A DNA stretch of 60,081 nt from JAFDZV01 sp966128725 (GTDB lineage Bacteria > Bacteroidota > Ignavibacteria > OLB7), in assembly GCA_966128725.1 (NCBI GenBank), contig CBHYLN010000009.1, positions 1-60,081 on the forward strand, in the 5' to 3' direction. The notes beneath the pieces were generated by a model. The model worked only from the letters and a program-made list of their open reading frames with translations. It made no database searches and was not told the DNA's origin. Below, one piece after another: positions 26,925 to 33,912 of the stretch; positions within the stretch are counted from its first letter, which is position 1, and each line of letters starts with the position of its first letter. A program made the translations under genes and the position numbers.

Positions 26925-28058
26925 GTGGCACTCTCCGCGCTGATTCCTGATCGCATTCTGCAATTCTTGAATGCATTGCCGGTTTCCGGTGATCCGTTCG
27001 AATGGATCCCTGCGTTCCGTGATGGATTGGGTGCCTTGTTGGGGGATGTTGACAGGGTCACAATCAATGTGAATCTCGGTTGCGATCTGGAGCATCCGGA
27101 GAACTACAAGCCGGGATTGACGGTTACCAAGCACAGTGCCGAGGTGGATGCCGAGTCGAGCGTATTTGTCGCCTCGCATGCGCAGGATGGCGCGCCGGCC
27201 GACCGGCTGCTCGATGATCTCCGTCGCCAGGGCTATCCGCTGGATCGATATCACCCACCGCTTGGGTTCGATTACTACTTCGGTGGCAAGGCCTATCTGG
27301 GCACGATCTTCCTGTGGCGGGAGCTCGATCGAGAGCCCGTATCGCGGGATACATTGGCCACGATCAAGGCGATGGAGGCGTTCATCATCTTCGCGCTGAG
27401 CGATCTGGTTGCACGCCGCCAGCACTCCGAACCCGATGTCCGGGTTTTTACCGATGCGTTGCGCGGCCTGACGGCCAACTCCGGGCTGAGCAATCAGGAG
27501 TTGCGCGTTGTCATCCTGCAGCTTTTCGGGCATTCGTATAAGGAAATGGCTGATATGCTGGGGATCTCGGTGGACGGTGTGAAGCACCATCTGAAGATGA
27601 TCCACAGGAAAACAGGTGCGCGAAGCTACACCGAGTTGTTTGCGAAGTACTTCACGCCCCGTCTGGACCTCAAGTTCCTGGATGATGATGTGCCCGAAGC
27701 CGCGGACAATGAGATGCTGGTGGAGGATACGCCGATCGAAACGCCAATGCAGGCGGATCTGTCGTTCGATGTCGTGTTCGTTGCCGAGCGGACGCTGGGT
27801 GAGCGCACGCGCCGATTCGGGGAAGTCGCGTTCGGCTCGATCGAGGAGTTTGCTCGAACGCTGAAGATTGCTCCGTCGAATCTTCAGAAATACCTGAGCG
27901 GCGAGCGCAACCCCGGGCTCGGAATGCTTCAACGGTTGCACGAATTGGGGTGCAATATCAATTCGTTGATCAGCGGTGATGGGACCATGTTTGCCGATAA
28001 TGCCCAGGGGCGTATGCTGCGGGCAAAAGCGGCGACGTTGGCCGAACCCAGCCACTGA
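26925..28058 (+). CDS. Transcription regulator with LuxR-type and Cro/C1-type helix-turn-helix domains
   Basis: The N-terminal region (about residues 1-175) is an unrecognised alpha/beta domain that might sense a signal. It is followed by a LuxR-type HTH (about 185-245: GLSNQELRVVILQLFGHSYK, then EMADMLGISVDGVKHHL). The C-terminus (about 300-375) holds a second HTH of Cro/C1 type (GSIEEFARTLKIAPSNLQKY then LSGERNPGLGML). Having two different HTH classes in one chain is unusual. I use the GTG at 26925, where homology-like sequence begins; the frame stays open to a TTG at 26865, which would add 20 residues. There is no receiver domain. The gene lies directly ahead of two secreted-protein genes with matching palindromic sites, which suggests it controls them. 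Confidence 0.75.
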   Translation: MALSALIPDRILQFLNALPVSGDPFEWIPAFRDGLGALLGDVDRVTINVNLGCDLEHPENYKPGLTVTKHSAEVDAESSVFVASHAQDGAPADRLLDDLRRQGYPLDRYHPPLGFDYYFGGKAYLGTIFLWRELDREPVSRDTLATIKAMEAFIIFALSDLVARRQHSEPDVRVFTDALRGLTANSGLSNQELRVVILQLFGHSYKEMADMLGISVDGVKHHLKMIHRKTGARSYTELFAKYFTPRLDLKFLDDDVPEAADNEMLVEDTPIETPMQADLSFDVVFVAERTLGERTRRFGEVAFGSIEEFARTLKIAPSNLQKYLSGERNPGLGMLQRLHELGCNINSLISGDGTMFADNAQGRMLRAKAATLAEPSH

Positions 28059-28128
28059 TCCTCGTTGTGCCGTTCGGCCGTTTGGGCTGACATCGCTTGA
28101 CCACTGCTCATAAGGAGTATACCCCTTC

Positions 28129-28146
28129 ACTACACAAAAGTGTAGT
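28129..28146. promoter_or_regulatory. Palindromic site 1, ACTACAC-AAAA-GTGTAGT
   Basis: The 7-base arms are perfectly complementary around AAAA. The site lies 70 bases after the regulator gene and 120 bases before the secreted-protein gene at 28266. The same sequence with one spacer change occurs at 28944-28963. I found it nowhere else on reading the window. Confidence 0.75.
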
Positions 28147-28163
28147 TGACTGCTTGTGTATCA

Positions 28164-28184
28164 CACGGTAGCTTGCGTACCGTG
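28164..28184. promoter_or_regulatory. Second inverted repeat CACGGTA-N7-TACCGTG
   Basis: A perfect 7-7-7 inverted repeat lies 17 bases after palindromic site 1 and is followed by AAAAAA. It may be a second operator half for another factor or part of the promoter region of the gene at 28266. Confidence 0.5.
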
Positions 28185-28265
28185 AAAAAACGGCTCTACA
28201 TCTGGGCGATAGAGCAAAACGCGACCTGATCCACTTTAATCAATCTTCATGAGCAGGCAGACGTT

Positions 28266-28913
28266 ATGAACAAACTCGCTGCTACAGTTTGCGCTTTTCT
28301 GCTCGCATCGGGCCTTGCGTTGGCGCAAACACCGCCCTGTGTAACAAGCGATCCAAGCGCGGTCGCAATCGATACGTTGCGGACAACGATTACGGTTCCG
28401 CCGGTATACGTGTCGGAGTCGTTGGATTCATCATCGGCTGCCACGGACGGGGAAATCTCCTATCGATCCAAAGCCAAGAGTAACGGCCAGATTACCCTTG
28501 AGATCTGCATCTGGCGTGTTCAGAACGGTGGTGGTGTCGTCTACTCGATCATCCCTGGCTCCATCTCCTTCTCAGGTGATGATGCCACGATCGATGCCAT
28601 GTCGACCCAGATGCTGTTCGACCTCCTGGCGCAGGCGGCCATTGGCCGGGGCATGTCCGCGGGCTATTCCGTGTGTGCCGAGTCCTGCACAAGCAATGTG
28701 GCCAGGATTTCGTTGCCGGCATGTGTTCGGCGTCTGGGGCAGGGAACCGGAACGCGGTTCGAATCGTGCGATCCCGGATCCTGCTGCCTTCGTACGTATG
28801 CTATCTGCTGTAGCGACGGCCTCGGCGCTCCTCGGCTGACACTTGTTGGCAGCATGAGCAGTGGTTGTTCGGCTGGCTCCATTGGGTCAGGATGTGAGCC
28901 GGTTTGCCGCTGA
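28266..28913 (+). CDS. Secreted cysteine-rich protein
   Basis: The 215-residue product has a clear signal peptide (MNKLAATVCAFLLASGLALA|QT). The mature part has a beta-rich first half (DGEISYRSKAKSNGQITLEI) and a cysteine-rich second half (from about residue 138) with C-x3-C and paired CC motifs (GSCCLRTYAICC). It carries no T9SS domain or lipobox. Cysteine spacing recalls the paralogues at 57947 and 58485, although overall similarity is low. The gene follows the regulator and palindromic site 1. The ribosome site is weak (GCAGG). Function unknown; disulphide-stabilised extracellular protein is an inference. Confidence 0.75.
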   Translation: MNKLAATVCAFLLASGLALAQTPPCVTSDPSAVAIDTLRTTITVPPVYVSESLDSSSAATDGEISYRSKAKSNGQITLEICIWRVQNGGGVVYSIIPGSISFSGDDATIDAMSTQMLFDLLAQAAIGRGMSAGYSVCAESCTSNVARISLPACVRRLGQGTGTRFESCDPGSCCLRTYAICCSDGLGAPRLTLVGSMSSGCSAGSIGSGCEPVCR

Positions 28914-28943
28914 GTATACTACTTTTCAGCGGAAATCGGCCCA

Positions 28944-28963
28944 AACTACACAAATGTGTAGTT
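28944..28963. promoter_or_regulatory. Palindromic site 2, AACTACAC-AAAT-GTGTAGTT
   Basis: The 8-base arms are perfectly complementary around AAAT. The core is the same as site 1. It lies 30 bases after the cysteine-rich gene and 123 bases before the T9SS-domain gene at 29087. The distance to the next start is thus nearly the same as for site 1 (119 bases). A related half-site (TGTAGTG) occurs about 30 bases further on. Confidence 0.75.
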
Positions 28964-29086
28964 GTTGTCGGAGATGGCATCGTCTAGTTTTGTAGTGTGA
29001 TGAGGGCGCGGTAAGCGCAGGGCAAACACAGGCGACGCAGCACCTCCGGTTGGCAAATCAAGGCCGGTTCCGCGTGAACAACAGAC

Positions 29087-29614
29087 ATGAGGAATACAAC
29101 CGTGATCAGCAGATATAACAACCCCAAAGGTTTGAAGGTCCTTCTGCTCGTGTGCTGCATCGCAATCGTTGGAATGGCAACCGAGGTCCAAGCTCAAAAT
29201 GTCCGTTCAACGATGACTGTGGCTGTAAACGCGGGGGCAACAATCTCCACCGTTGACGGTGGCAGGACGTGGCTGGTGACAACAAACCGGAATGTATCCG
29301 GCCAATCAGCTCAGAAATTCAGCGCTCAGTACCGGGGAACGGTAGAGATGCCGCAAGGCCGTACCGTGGCTTTCCCCAATCCGGCTCGAGGACTCCTTTC
29401 CATCCAGTATGGATTGGAGGAGCCAAGCGAAGTGTGTATCGCACTGCATGACAGCCATGGCAGTGAAGTGCTACGTGCGAATGAGGGACCGCGCGTGGCC
29501 GGAGATCACACACTTCAGTTGGATACAACTCCTCTTCCGGATGGTGTGTACTTCTACAGGGTCATCAGTGGCGGAATGATCACCGCTGGCAGTACGGTGG
29601 TTGTAACGCACTGA
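29087..29614 (+). CDS. Small T9SS-exported protein
   Basis: The 175-residue product has a signal peptide (LKVLLLVCCIAIVGMATEVQ, cleavage near residue 36), a short mature region of about 55 residues, and a complete T9SS type A sorting domain (about 95-175: VAFPNPARGLL, then LPDGVYFYRVISG and a final TVVVTH). The cargo portion is so small that the protein may be mainly a surface tag or a peptide-like effector. It follows the cysteine-rich gene at 174 bases and has its own copy of the palindromic site. No clear ribosome site, as often in Bacteroidota. A hairpin follows. Confidence 0.8.
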   Translation: MRNTTVISRYNNPKGLKVLLLVCCIAIVGMATEVQAQNVRSTMTVAVNAGATISTVDGGRTWLVTTNRNVSGQSAQKFSAQYRGTVEMPQGRTVAFPNPARGLLSIQYGLEEPSEVCIALHDSHGSEVLRANEGPRVAGDHTLQLDTTPLPDGVYFYRVISGGMITAGSTVVVTH

Positions 29615-29625
29615 TTGGCTTTCCA

Positions 29626-29684
29626 GGGCAGCGGGTCGCCAGGGACACTCAGGCGAATCGCACCAGAGTTTCGACCCGCTGCCC
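29626..29684 (+). terminator. Long hairpin after the T9SS-domain gene
   Basis: A perfect 13-bp stem (29626-29638 with 29672-29684, GGGCAGCGGGTCG) with a 33-base loop begins 11 bases after the stop codon. No T run follows, so it may protect the 3' end rather than terminate. Confidence 0.55.
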
Positions 29685-29796
29685 GGGCGCTGAATCCACA
29701 CGACACAGGTCGTGGTCCGTTGACGCTCATTGAAATTGAAGATGTCAAGTCCGTGGCTGGATGCGAGGTCTCCCCATACCGGGGGCATTCAGCCGT

Positions 29797-29885
29797 AAGG
29801 GCACCTCGATGGATAGGCTACGTAGAGCCAAAGCAATCCCTGCGAACAACAAGATTGCTCTACTATCCATACGAGATGTGCCCTT
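29797..29885 (+). ncRNA. Imperfect 89-nt hairpin of unknown nature
   Basis: About 30 base pairs form in five blocks: 29797-29804/29878-29885, 29805-29808/29872-29875, 29809-29816/29863-29870, 29823-29828/29857-29862 and 29835-29838/29853-29856. Small bulges interrupt both arms, two of them six bases long on the left arm only. It lies in gene-free DNA. It could be a structured RNA, a REP-like palindrome or a remnant of a small non-autonomous element. Confidence 0.4.
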
Positions 29886-29896
29886 GAATATCCACG

Positions 29897-30079
29897 GTGC
29901 TTCATGATCGATTGCCGTTTTGGTCCAAAAACGTGAGTCTCGCGGCAATTGGAAGCGCCATGCTGATGTGTCTGTGGGGCGGGAGGTCCATTCCGGCAGT
30001 ACGGGCCGGGACGAGTTCCACAGACGAGGCGCGACGCCGTTTACGGTACGAAATACGGTCCTTGGTCACTGAACAGTAA
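29897..30079 (+). CDS. Possible small exported or membrane peptide
   Basis: A 60-codon frame starts at an ATG or GTG-type codon at 29897 and contains one hydrophobic stretch (LAAIGSAMLMCLWGG) and a charged C-terminal tail. A very strong terminator begins only 29 bases after its stop, which is the main reason to consider it. There is no clear ribosome site and no recognised family. Confidence 0.25.
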   Translation: MLHDRLPFWSKNVSLAAIGSAMLMCLWGGRSIPAVRAGTSSTDEARRRLRYEIRSLVTEQ

Positions 30080-30108
30080 TTTCGTCGACGGCTAGTCGCG
30101 CTTGTAAG

Positions 30109-30172
30109 GCTCAAGGCAGGGTGTGGTCCACTCGGTTTCCGAGAACACTCTGCCTTGAGCTTTCGTTTTTTT
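30109..30172 (+). terminator. Strong intrinsic terminator
   Basis: A 16-bp stem (30109-30124 with 30145-30160, one G-U pair) is followed by TTTCGTTTTTTT. It points to a transcript reading through 29615-30108 on the plus strand. Confidence 0.88.
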
Positions 30173-30493
30173 GGATGGTTGCATGCCATGTCATGACTGG
30201 CTGAGCCACCGATATGCCGCCACGAACGTAGCAACCCTGCCCAATTGGTGTTTCCGCGATCATAACCGGTTCTTTACGTCGGCTCGCAACCGTTGGGGGC
30301 TCGCCATTCGGGGCCGGTCTGCCGCATTCTGCACTTCATCGTGCCCGCATTAACTGCTGTTCGGCAAAGAGTCTCTATTTTTGCCAGGCTGACCGCATGA
30401 CAAGCCGACCCGATGTGGTTGCAATACCTTGCTTTGGCGGCTGAATGCGCTGATAATCATTCCGAAAGCACACACTCGGCAGGTAGGATTCCC
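30173..30493. other. Gene-free stretch before the aminotransferase
   Basis: No gene, repeat or clear promoter was recognised here. Confidence 0.4.
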
Positions 30494-31690
30494 ATGCATA
30501 TCGCACAACGTATGTCGCGTCTCGGTACCGAGACCGCGTTCGAGGTTCTGGTAAAGGCGCGCAAGCTTGAGGCTGAGGGCCGTGACATCGTGCATCTGGA
30601 GATCGGCGAGCCCGATTTCGATACACCCCAGAACATCATCGATGCGGCAAAGGGCGCGCTCGATTCCGGGTTCACGCATTACGGCCCGTCGGCCGGACTG
30701 GTGCAGGCGCGGCAGGCCGTAGCCGATTACATCGAACGTACGCGGCCGGGGGTTGCCTGCTCGGCGGATGAAATCGTGATCACGCCTGGCGCGAAGCCGA
30801 TCATGTTCTATGCCATGATGGCAACAATCGACGAAGGCGACGAGGTTATCTACCCGAACCCCGGGTTTCCGATCTACGAATCGGTGATCAACTTCCTGGG
30901 CGCCAAGCCTGTTGCCCTGCCGTTGCGTGAGGACAAGGAATTTCGTTTCGACCTTGCAGATCTTGAGGCGCGCATCACCAAGAAGTCGCGCATGCTCATC
31001 ATCAACTCGCCGCAGAACCCGACCGGTGGCATTCTTACACGCGAGGATATCGAGGGGATCGCCGATCTGGCGGAGCGCCATAACCTTATCGTCTTCTCCG
31101 ACGAGATCTATTCGCGGATTACGTACGATGGGTTTGTGCATACCTCCATCCTGGAATTCCCCGGGATGAAGGAGCGGACCATCATGCTGGATGGGTTCTC
31201 CAAGACCTATGCGATGACCGGGTGGCGCCTGGGGTATGGCATGATGCCGGCGTCGATTGCTTCGTTTGTGGCCAAGCTGCAGACCAATTGCACAAGCTGC
31301 ACGGCAAGTTTTGTGCAGATGGCCGGTGTTGAGGCTTTGAATGGCCCGCAGGAGCAGGCCGATGTCATGATCGAGGAGTTCCGCCGCCGCCGGGATGTGA
31401 TCGTTGATGGCCTTAACCAGATCCCTGGTTTCCGTTGTCACCGCCCGCAAGGCGCGTTCTATGTGTTCCCGAATATCGAAGGGACAGGCTACAGCTCGCA
31501 GCGCATGGCGGATTACCTGCTCAACACGGCCGGCGTTGCCTGCCTTTCAGGCACCGCCTTTGGCCAGTTCGGCGAAGGCTATATCCGATTCAGCTATGCC
31601 AATTCGGTGGAAAACATCGAGAAGGCTCTGGCGCGCATCCACGATGCCGTGACCAAGCTGATGCGCGACGAGGCCACGATCGAGGGATAA
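30494..31690 (+). CDS. Class I/II pyridoxal-phosphate aminotransferase
   Basis: The 398-residue enzyme is of the aspartate aminotransferase I-beta group. I chose the ATG at 30494 (MHIAQRMSRLGTETAFEVL), preceded by AGGTAGGA, because the frame upstream has no family similarity. Family motifs are IGEPDFDTP near residue 37, FTHYGPSAG, the NSPQNPTGG cofactor loop and the Schiff-base lysine in SKTYAMTGWRLGYG (Lys237). Arg in FIRFSYA-like YIRFSYANS near the end binds the substrate carboxylate. It probably transfers the amino group of aspartate or a related amino acid to 2-oxoglutarate; exact specificity cannot be read off. It is a single-gene unit with its own terminator. Confidence 0.92.
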   Translation: MHIAQRMSRLGTETAFEVLVKARKLEAEGRDIVHLEIGEPDFDTPQNIIDAAKGALDSGFTHYGPSAGLVQARQAVADYIERTRPGVACSADEIVITPGAKPIMFYAMMATIDEGDEVIYPNPGFPIYESVINFLGAKPVALPLREDKEFRFDLADLEARITKKSRMLIINSPQNPTGGILTREDIEGIADLAERHNLIVFSDEIYSRITYDGFVHTSILEFPGMKERTIMLDGFSKTYAMTGWRLGYGMMPASIASFVAKLQTNCTSCTASFVQMAGVEALNGPQEQADVMIEEFRRRRDVIVDGLNQIPGFRCHRPQGAFYVFPNIEGTGYSSQRMADYLLNTAGVACLSGTAFGQFGEGYIRFSYANSVENIEKALARIHDAVTKLMRDEATIEG

Positions 31691-31723
31691 CCCCGGCCAC
31701 GTTAGTTGCGCCGTCACATCTGC

Positions 31724-31768
31724 AACCCGACCGTTACGCGTATACGCCGACGGTCGGGTTTGTTGTTT
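31724..31768 (+). terminator. Terminator after the aminotransferase gene
   Basis: A perfect 11-bp stem (AACCCGACCGT / ACGGTCGGGTT, 31724-31734 with 31750-31760) is followed by TGTTGTTT. Confidence 0.85.
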
Positions 31769-32080
31769 ACGCCACGCCATACGGAACCGGGAATGCGCTA
31801 TACGGGATCGCGTACCGAGGGCACAGCCATTGAAGCCTTGGTTACGTAGCGTATCCAACATAGGAGAACAACGCAGCCCGCCCTATATTGCCGGGCACAC
31901 ACACGGTCCAGAGCTTAGCAAATTGGTCTGATAGAAGCATGCGGGGAGAATTTCCGCCCCTGGCGCCATATACGGCAGCCGGGATGCGGCGATCGAAGCA
32001 CTGTTTGGGGCAGTGTTCTCTCTCCGGTACCTGGGTGCTGCGCGATGGCCGCGTTGCACCGCTGTTACGTAAAACGGACT
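31769..32080. other. Gene-free stretch before the OmpA/TSP3 gene
   Basis: No gene is supported. The frame of the next gene opens at 32045, but I place its start at 32081 where the signal peptide begins. Confidence 0.4.
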
Positions 32081-33745
32081 ATGTCGCGCACATCTCTTCA
32101 CCGGTGGCCATCGCGTATTGCGATCGCCGGCATCGTGTTCCTCTTCTGTTCGGTCGCGCTACGGGCGCAGTTCTCGCAGGCCGAGTGGCGTGCCGGGTTC
32201 GATCTCGGCGGTGTGCTTGCTCGCAATGGTGTGCTGGGCGAGGATGCTCGCTCGGCTTTCCGGATCTACGCCCGTCGGCTTCTGCTGGGTGATCTCCTGC
32301 AGGCAGAAGTTGGATTCGGTGGTTCTCGTTTTGCCGCCGGCGCCTATGATACCCGCCACTTCCCGATTGATGCCCGTCTGATGCTGGCACCACATTTCGA
32401 GGAAACCTGGAATCCGTTTGTGTATGTCGGGTACGGAATGGCGAACTATTCGGTCAACTATCCGGGCTCGGCCGACAATCCCGACGAGGGATACTCCGGT
32501 TGGAGCGGCATGGTTCCGTTTGGTGTGGGTCTGCAGGTGAAGACCAATAAAGATGCCACGTTCGCCCTTGATTTCGGTATCGGGGGTGTGCTGTTGATGG
32601 CCGACGAAGCCGATGGCGTGAAAGACGATGTAACGCCCGCATACATCGGGTTTCAGATAGGGTACGAATACCTGTTCTATTCTCCTGATGTTGATTCGGA
32701 TGGCGACGGATTGAAAGATTCCTACGAACGTCAGATCGGGACCGACCCCAACAACGCCGATACCGATGGCGACGGGCTGAAGGATGGCGTGGAGGTATTC
32801 ACGCACAGGACGGATCCGTTGAATCCCGATACCGATGGCGATGGCCTGAACGACGGCTCGGAGGTAAACCAGCATCATACCAATCCGCTGAAGGCCGATA
32901 CCGATGGTGATGGTCTGAACGACGGCGCCGAGGTGAATCAGCACCGCACGAATCCAGCCAAGGCCGATACCGATGGTGATGGCCTTGAGGACGGCGCCGA
33001 GGTAACGCAGCATCGCACCGATCCGCTGAACCCCGATACCGACAACGATGGTTTGAAGGATGGCAGCGAGGTGTTTAGCCATAAGACGGATCCGTTGAAT
33101 CGCGACACCGACGGTGATCAACTTACCGACGGTGAGGAAGTGAATACCTACCGGACCAGCCCGCTGAAGGCCGATACCGACGGTGACCGCCTGACCGATT
33201 CCGACGAGATCCGGCGCGTTAAGACCGATCCGCTGAAGCCAGATACCGATGGTGATGGTGTTATCGACAGCGACGATGCCTGCCCGTTGGTTCCTGGTGT
33301 TGCCTCGGCCAAGGGATGCCCGGCCCAGACACCGAAGCGTGGCGTGGTGCTCAACTTCTCCGATATCTATTTTATCGTGAGCACCGACAAGTTTGATACC
33401 ACGCGTGCCGAGACCGAGGAAAATCTTCGCAAGCTGCTGGCGTACGTCAATCAGTGCGAGGGCCTTGTTGTGGCTATCGAGGGGCATGCGTCGCGCGAGG
33501 GTAACGAGAAGCGAAATCAGGATATCAGCGCGCAGCGTGCACGGCATATCCAGGCGTGGTTGATCGAGCAGGGTGTTGCTCCCGGCAAGATCCAATCGGC
33601 CGAAGGATTCGGCAGCAAGCGGAACGCCGTGCCCGAGCCCGATCCGAAATCGGCCGAAGCGCGAAGGATGGATCCGGCGCAACTGGAGTCGATCCGCAAG
33701 CAGAATCGGCGCATTGCCGTGCGTGTTGTGAAGGGCTGCGATTAA
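32081..33745 (+). CDS. Outer-membrane protein: beta-barrel, thrombospondin type 3 repeats, OmpA domain
   Basis: The ATG at 32081 starts a signal peptide (RIAIAGIVFLFCSVALRAQ). Residues about 30-200 look like a small outer-membrane beta-barrel. Residues 203-407 are nine calcium-binding thrombospondin type 3 repeats with the DTDGDGL-x-DG-x-EV core, mostly exactly 23 residues each. The C-terminal OmpA domain (about 423-554) contains IEGHASREGNEKRNQDIS and LIEQGVAPGKIQS and would bind peptidoglycan. The product resembles OprF/OmpA-like structural porins and would link outer membrane and cell wall. The repeats form a rigid, calcium-dependent stalk. Length, 554 residues. Confidence 0.9.
   Translation: MSRTSLHRWPSRIAIAGIVFLFCSVALRAQFSQAEWRAGFDLGGVLARNGVLGEDARSAFRIYARRLLLGDLLQAEVGFGGSRFAAGAYDTRHFPIDARLMLAPHFEETWNPFVYVGYGMANYSVNYPGSADNPDEGYSGWSGMVPFGVGLQVKTNKDATFALDFGIGGVLLMADEADGVKDDVTPAYIGFQIGYEYLFYSPDVDSDGDGLKDSYERQIGTDPNNADTDGDGLKDGVEVFTHRTDPLNPDTDGDGLNDGSEVNQHHTNPLKADTDGDGLNDGAEVNQHRTNPAKADTDGDGLEDGAEVTQHRTDPLNPDTDNDGLKDGSEVFSHKTDPLNRDTDGDQLTDGEEVNTYRTSPLKADTDGDRLTDSDEIRRVKTDPLKPDTDGDGVIDSDDACPLVPGVASAKGCPAQTPKRGVVLNFSDIYFIVSTDKFDTTRAETEENLRKLLAYVNQCEGLVVAIEGHASREGNEKRNQDISAQRARHIQAWLIEQGVAPGKIQSAEGFGSKRNAVPEPDPKSAEARRMDPAQLESIRKQNRRIAVRVVKGCD
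32759..33241 (+). repeat. Seven tandem 69-bp units in the TSP3 region
   Basis: Units begin at 32759, 32828, 32897, 32966, 33035, 33104 and 33173, each opening with a GA-T/C-AC-C-GA codon series for D-T-D. The exact 69-bp period and close DNA similarity make unit gain or loss by slippage or recombination likely. Confidence 0.9.
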
Positions 33746-33912
33746 GCGGCCCTCACGGTTCGGTTTGTGGTTGTTGACAGGGTAGTAGATGGTATTATGC
33801 GCGGCGCGGTGAAGCCGGCTGTTTTTCCTTCTCGGCGCGTTTCAATGAAGGGGTATGCCCGTCAGTGGCGGGTTTCGGGCGGATTGTTTGACGATCAGGA
33901 AGCGCACGGGAC

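Noticed and set aside
29797..29885. Integron attC site
   Set aside because: The hairpin has one-sided bulges like attC, but the ends do not show the RYYYAAC / GTTRRRY core boxes and no integrase gene is present.
33775..33805. TTGACA followed by TATTAT before the methyltransferase gene
   Set aside because: The spacing is only 13 bases, too short for a sigma-70 promoter, and promoters in this group usually look different.
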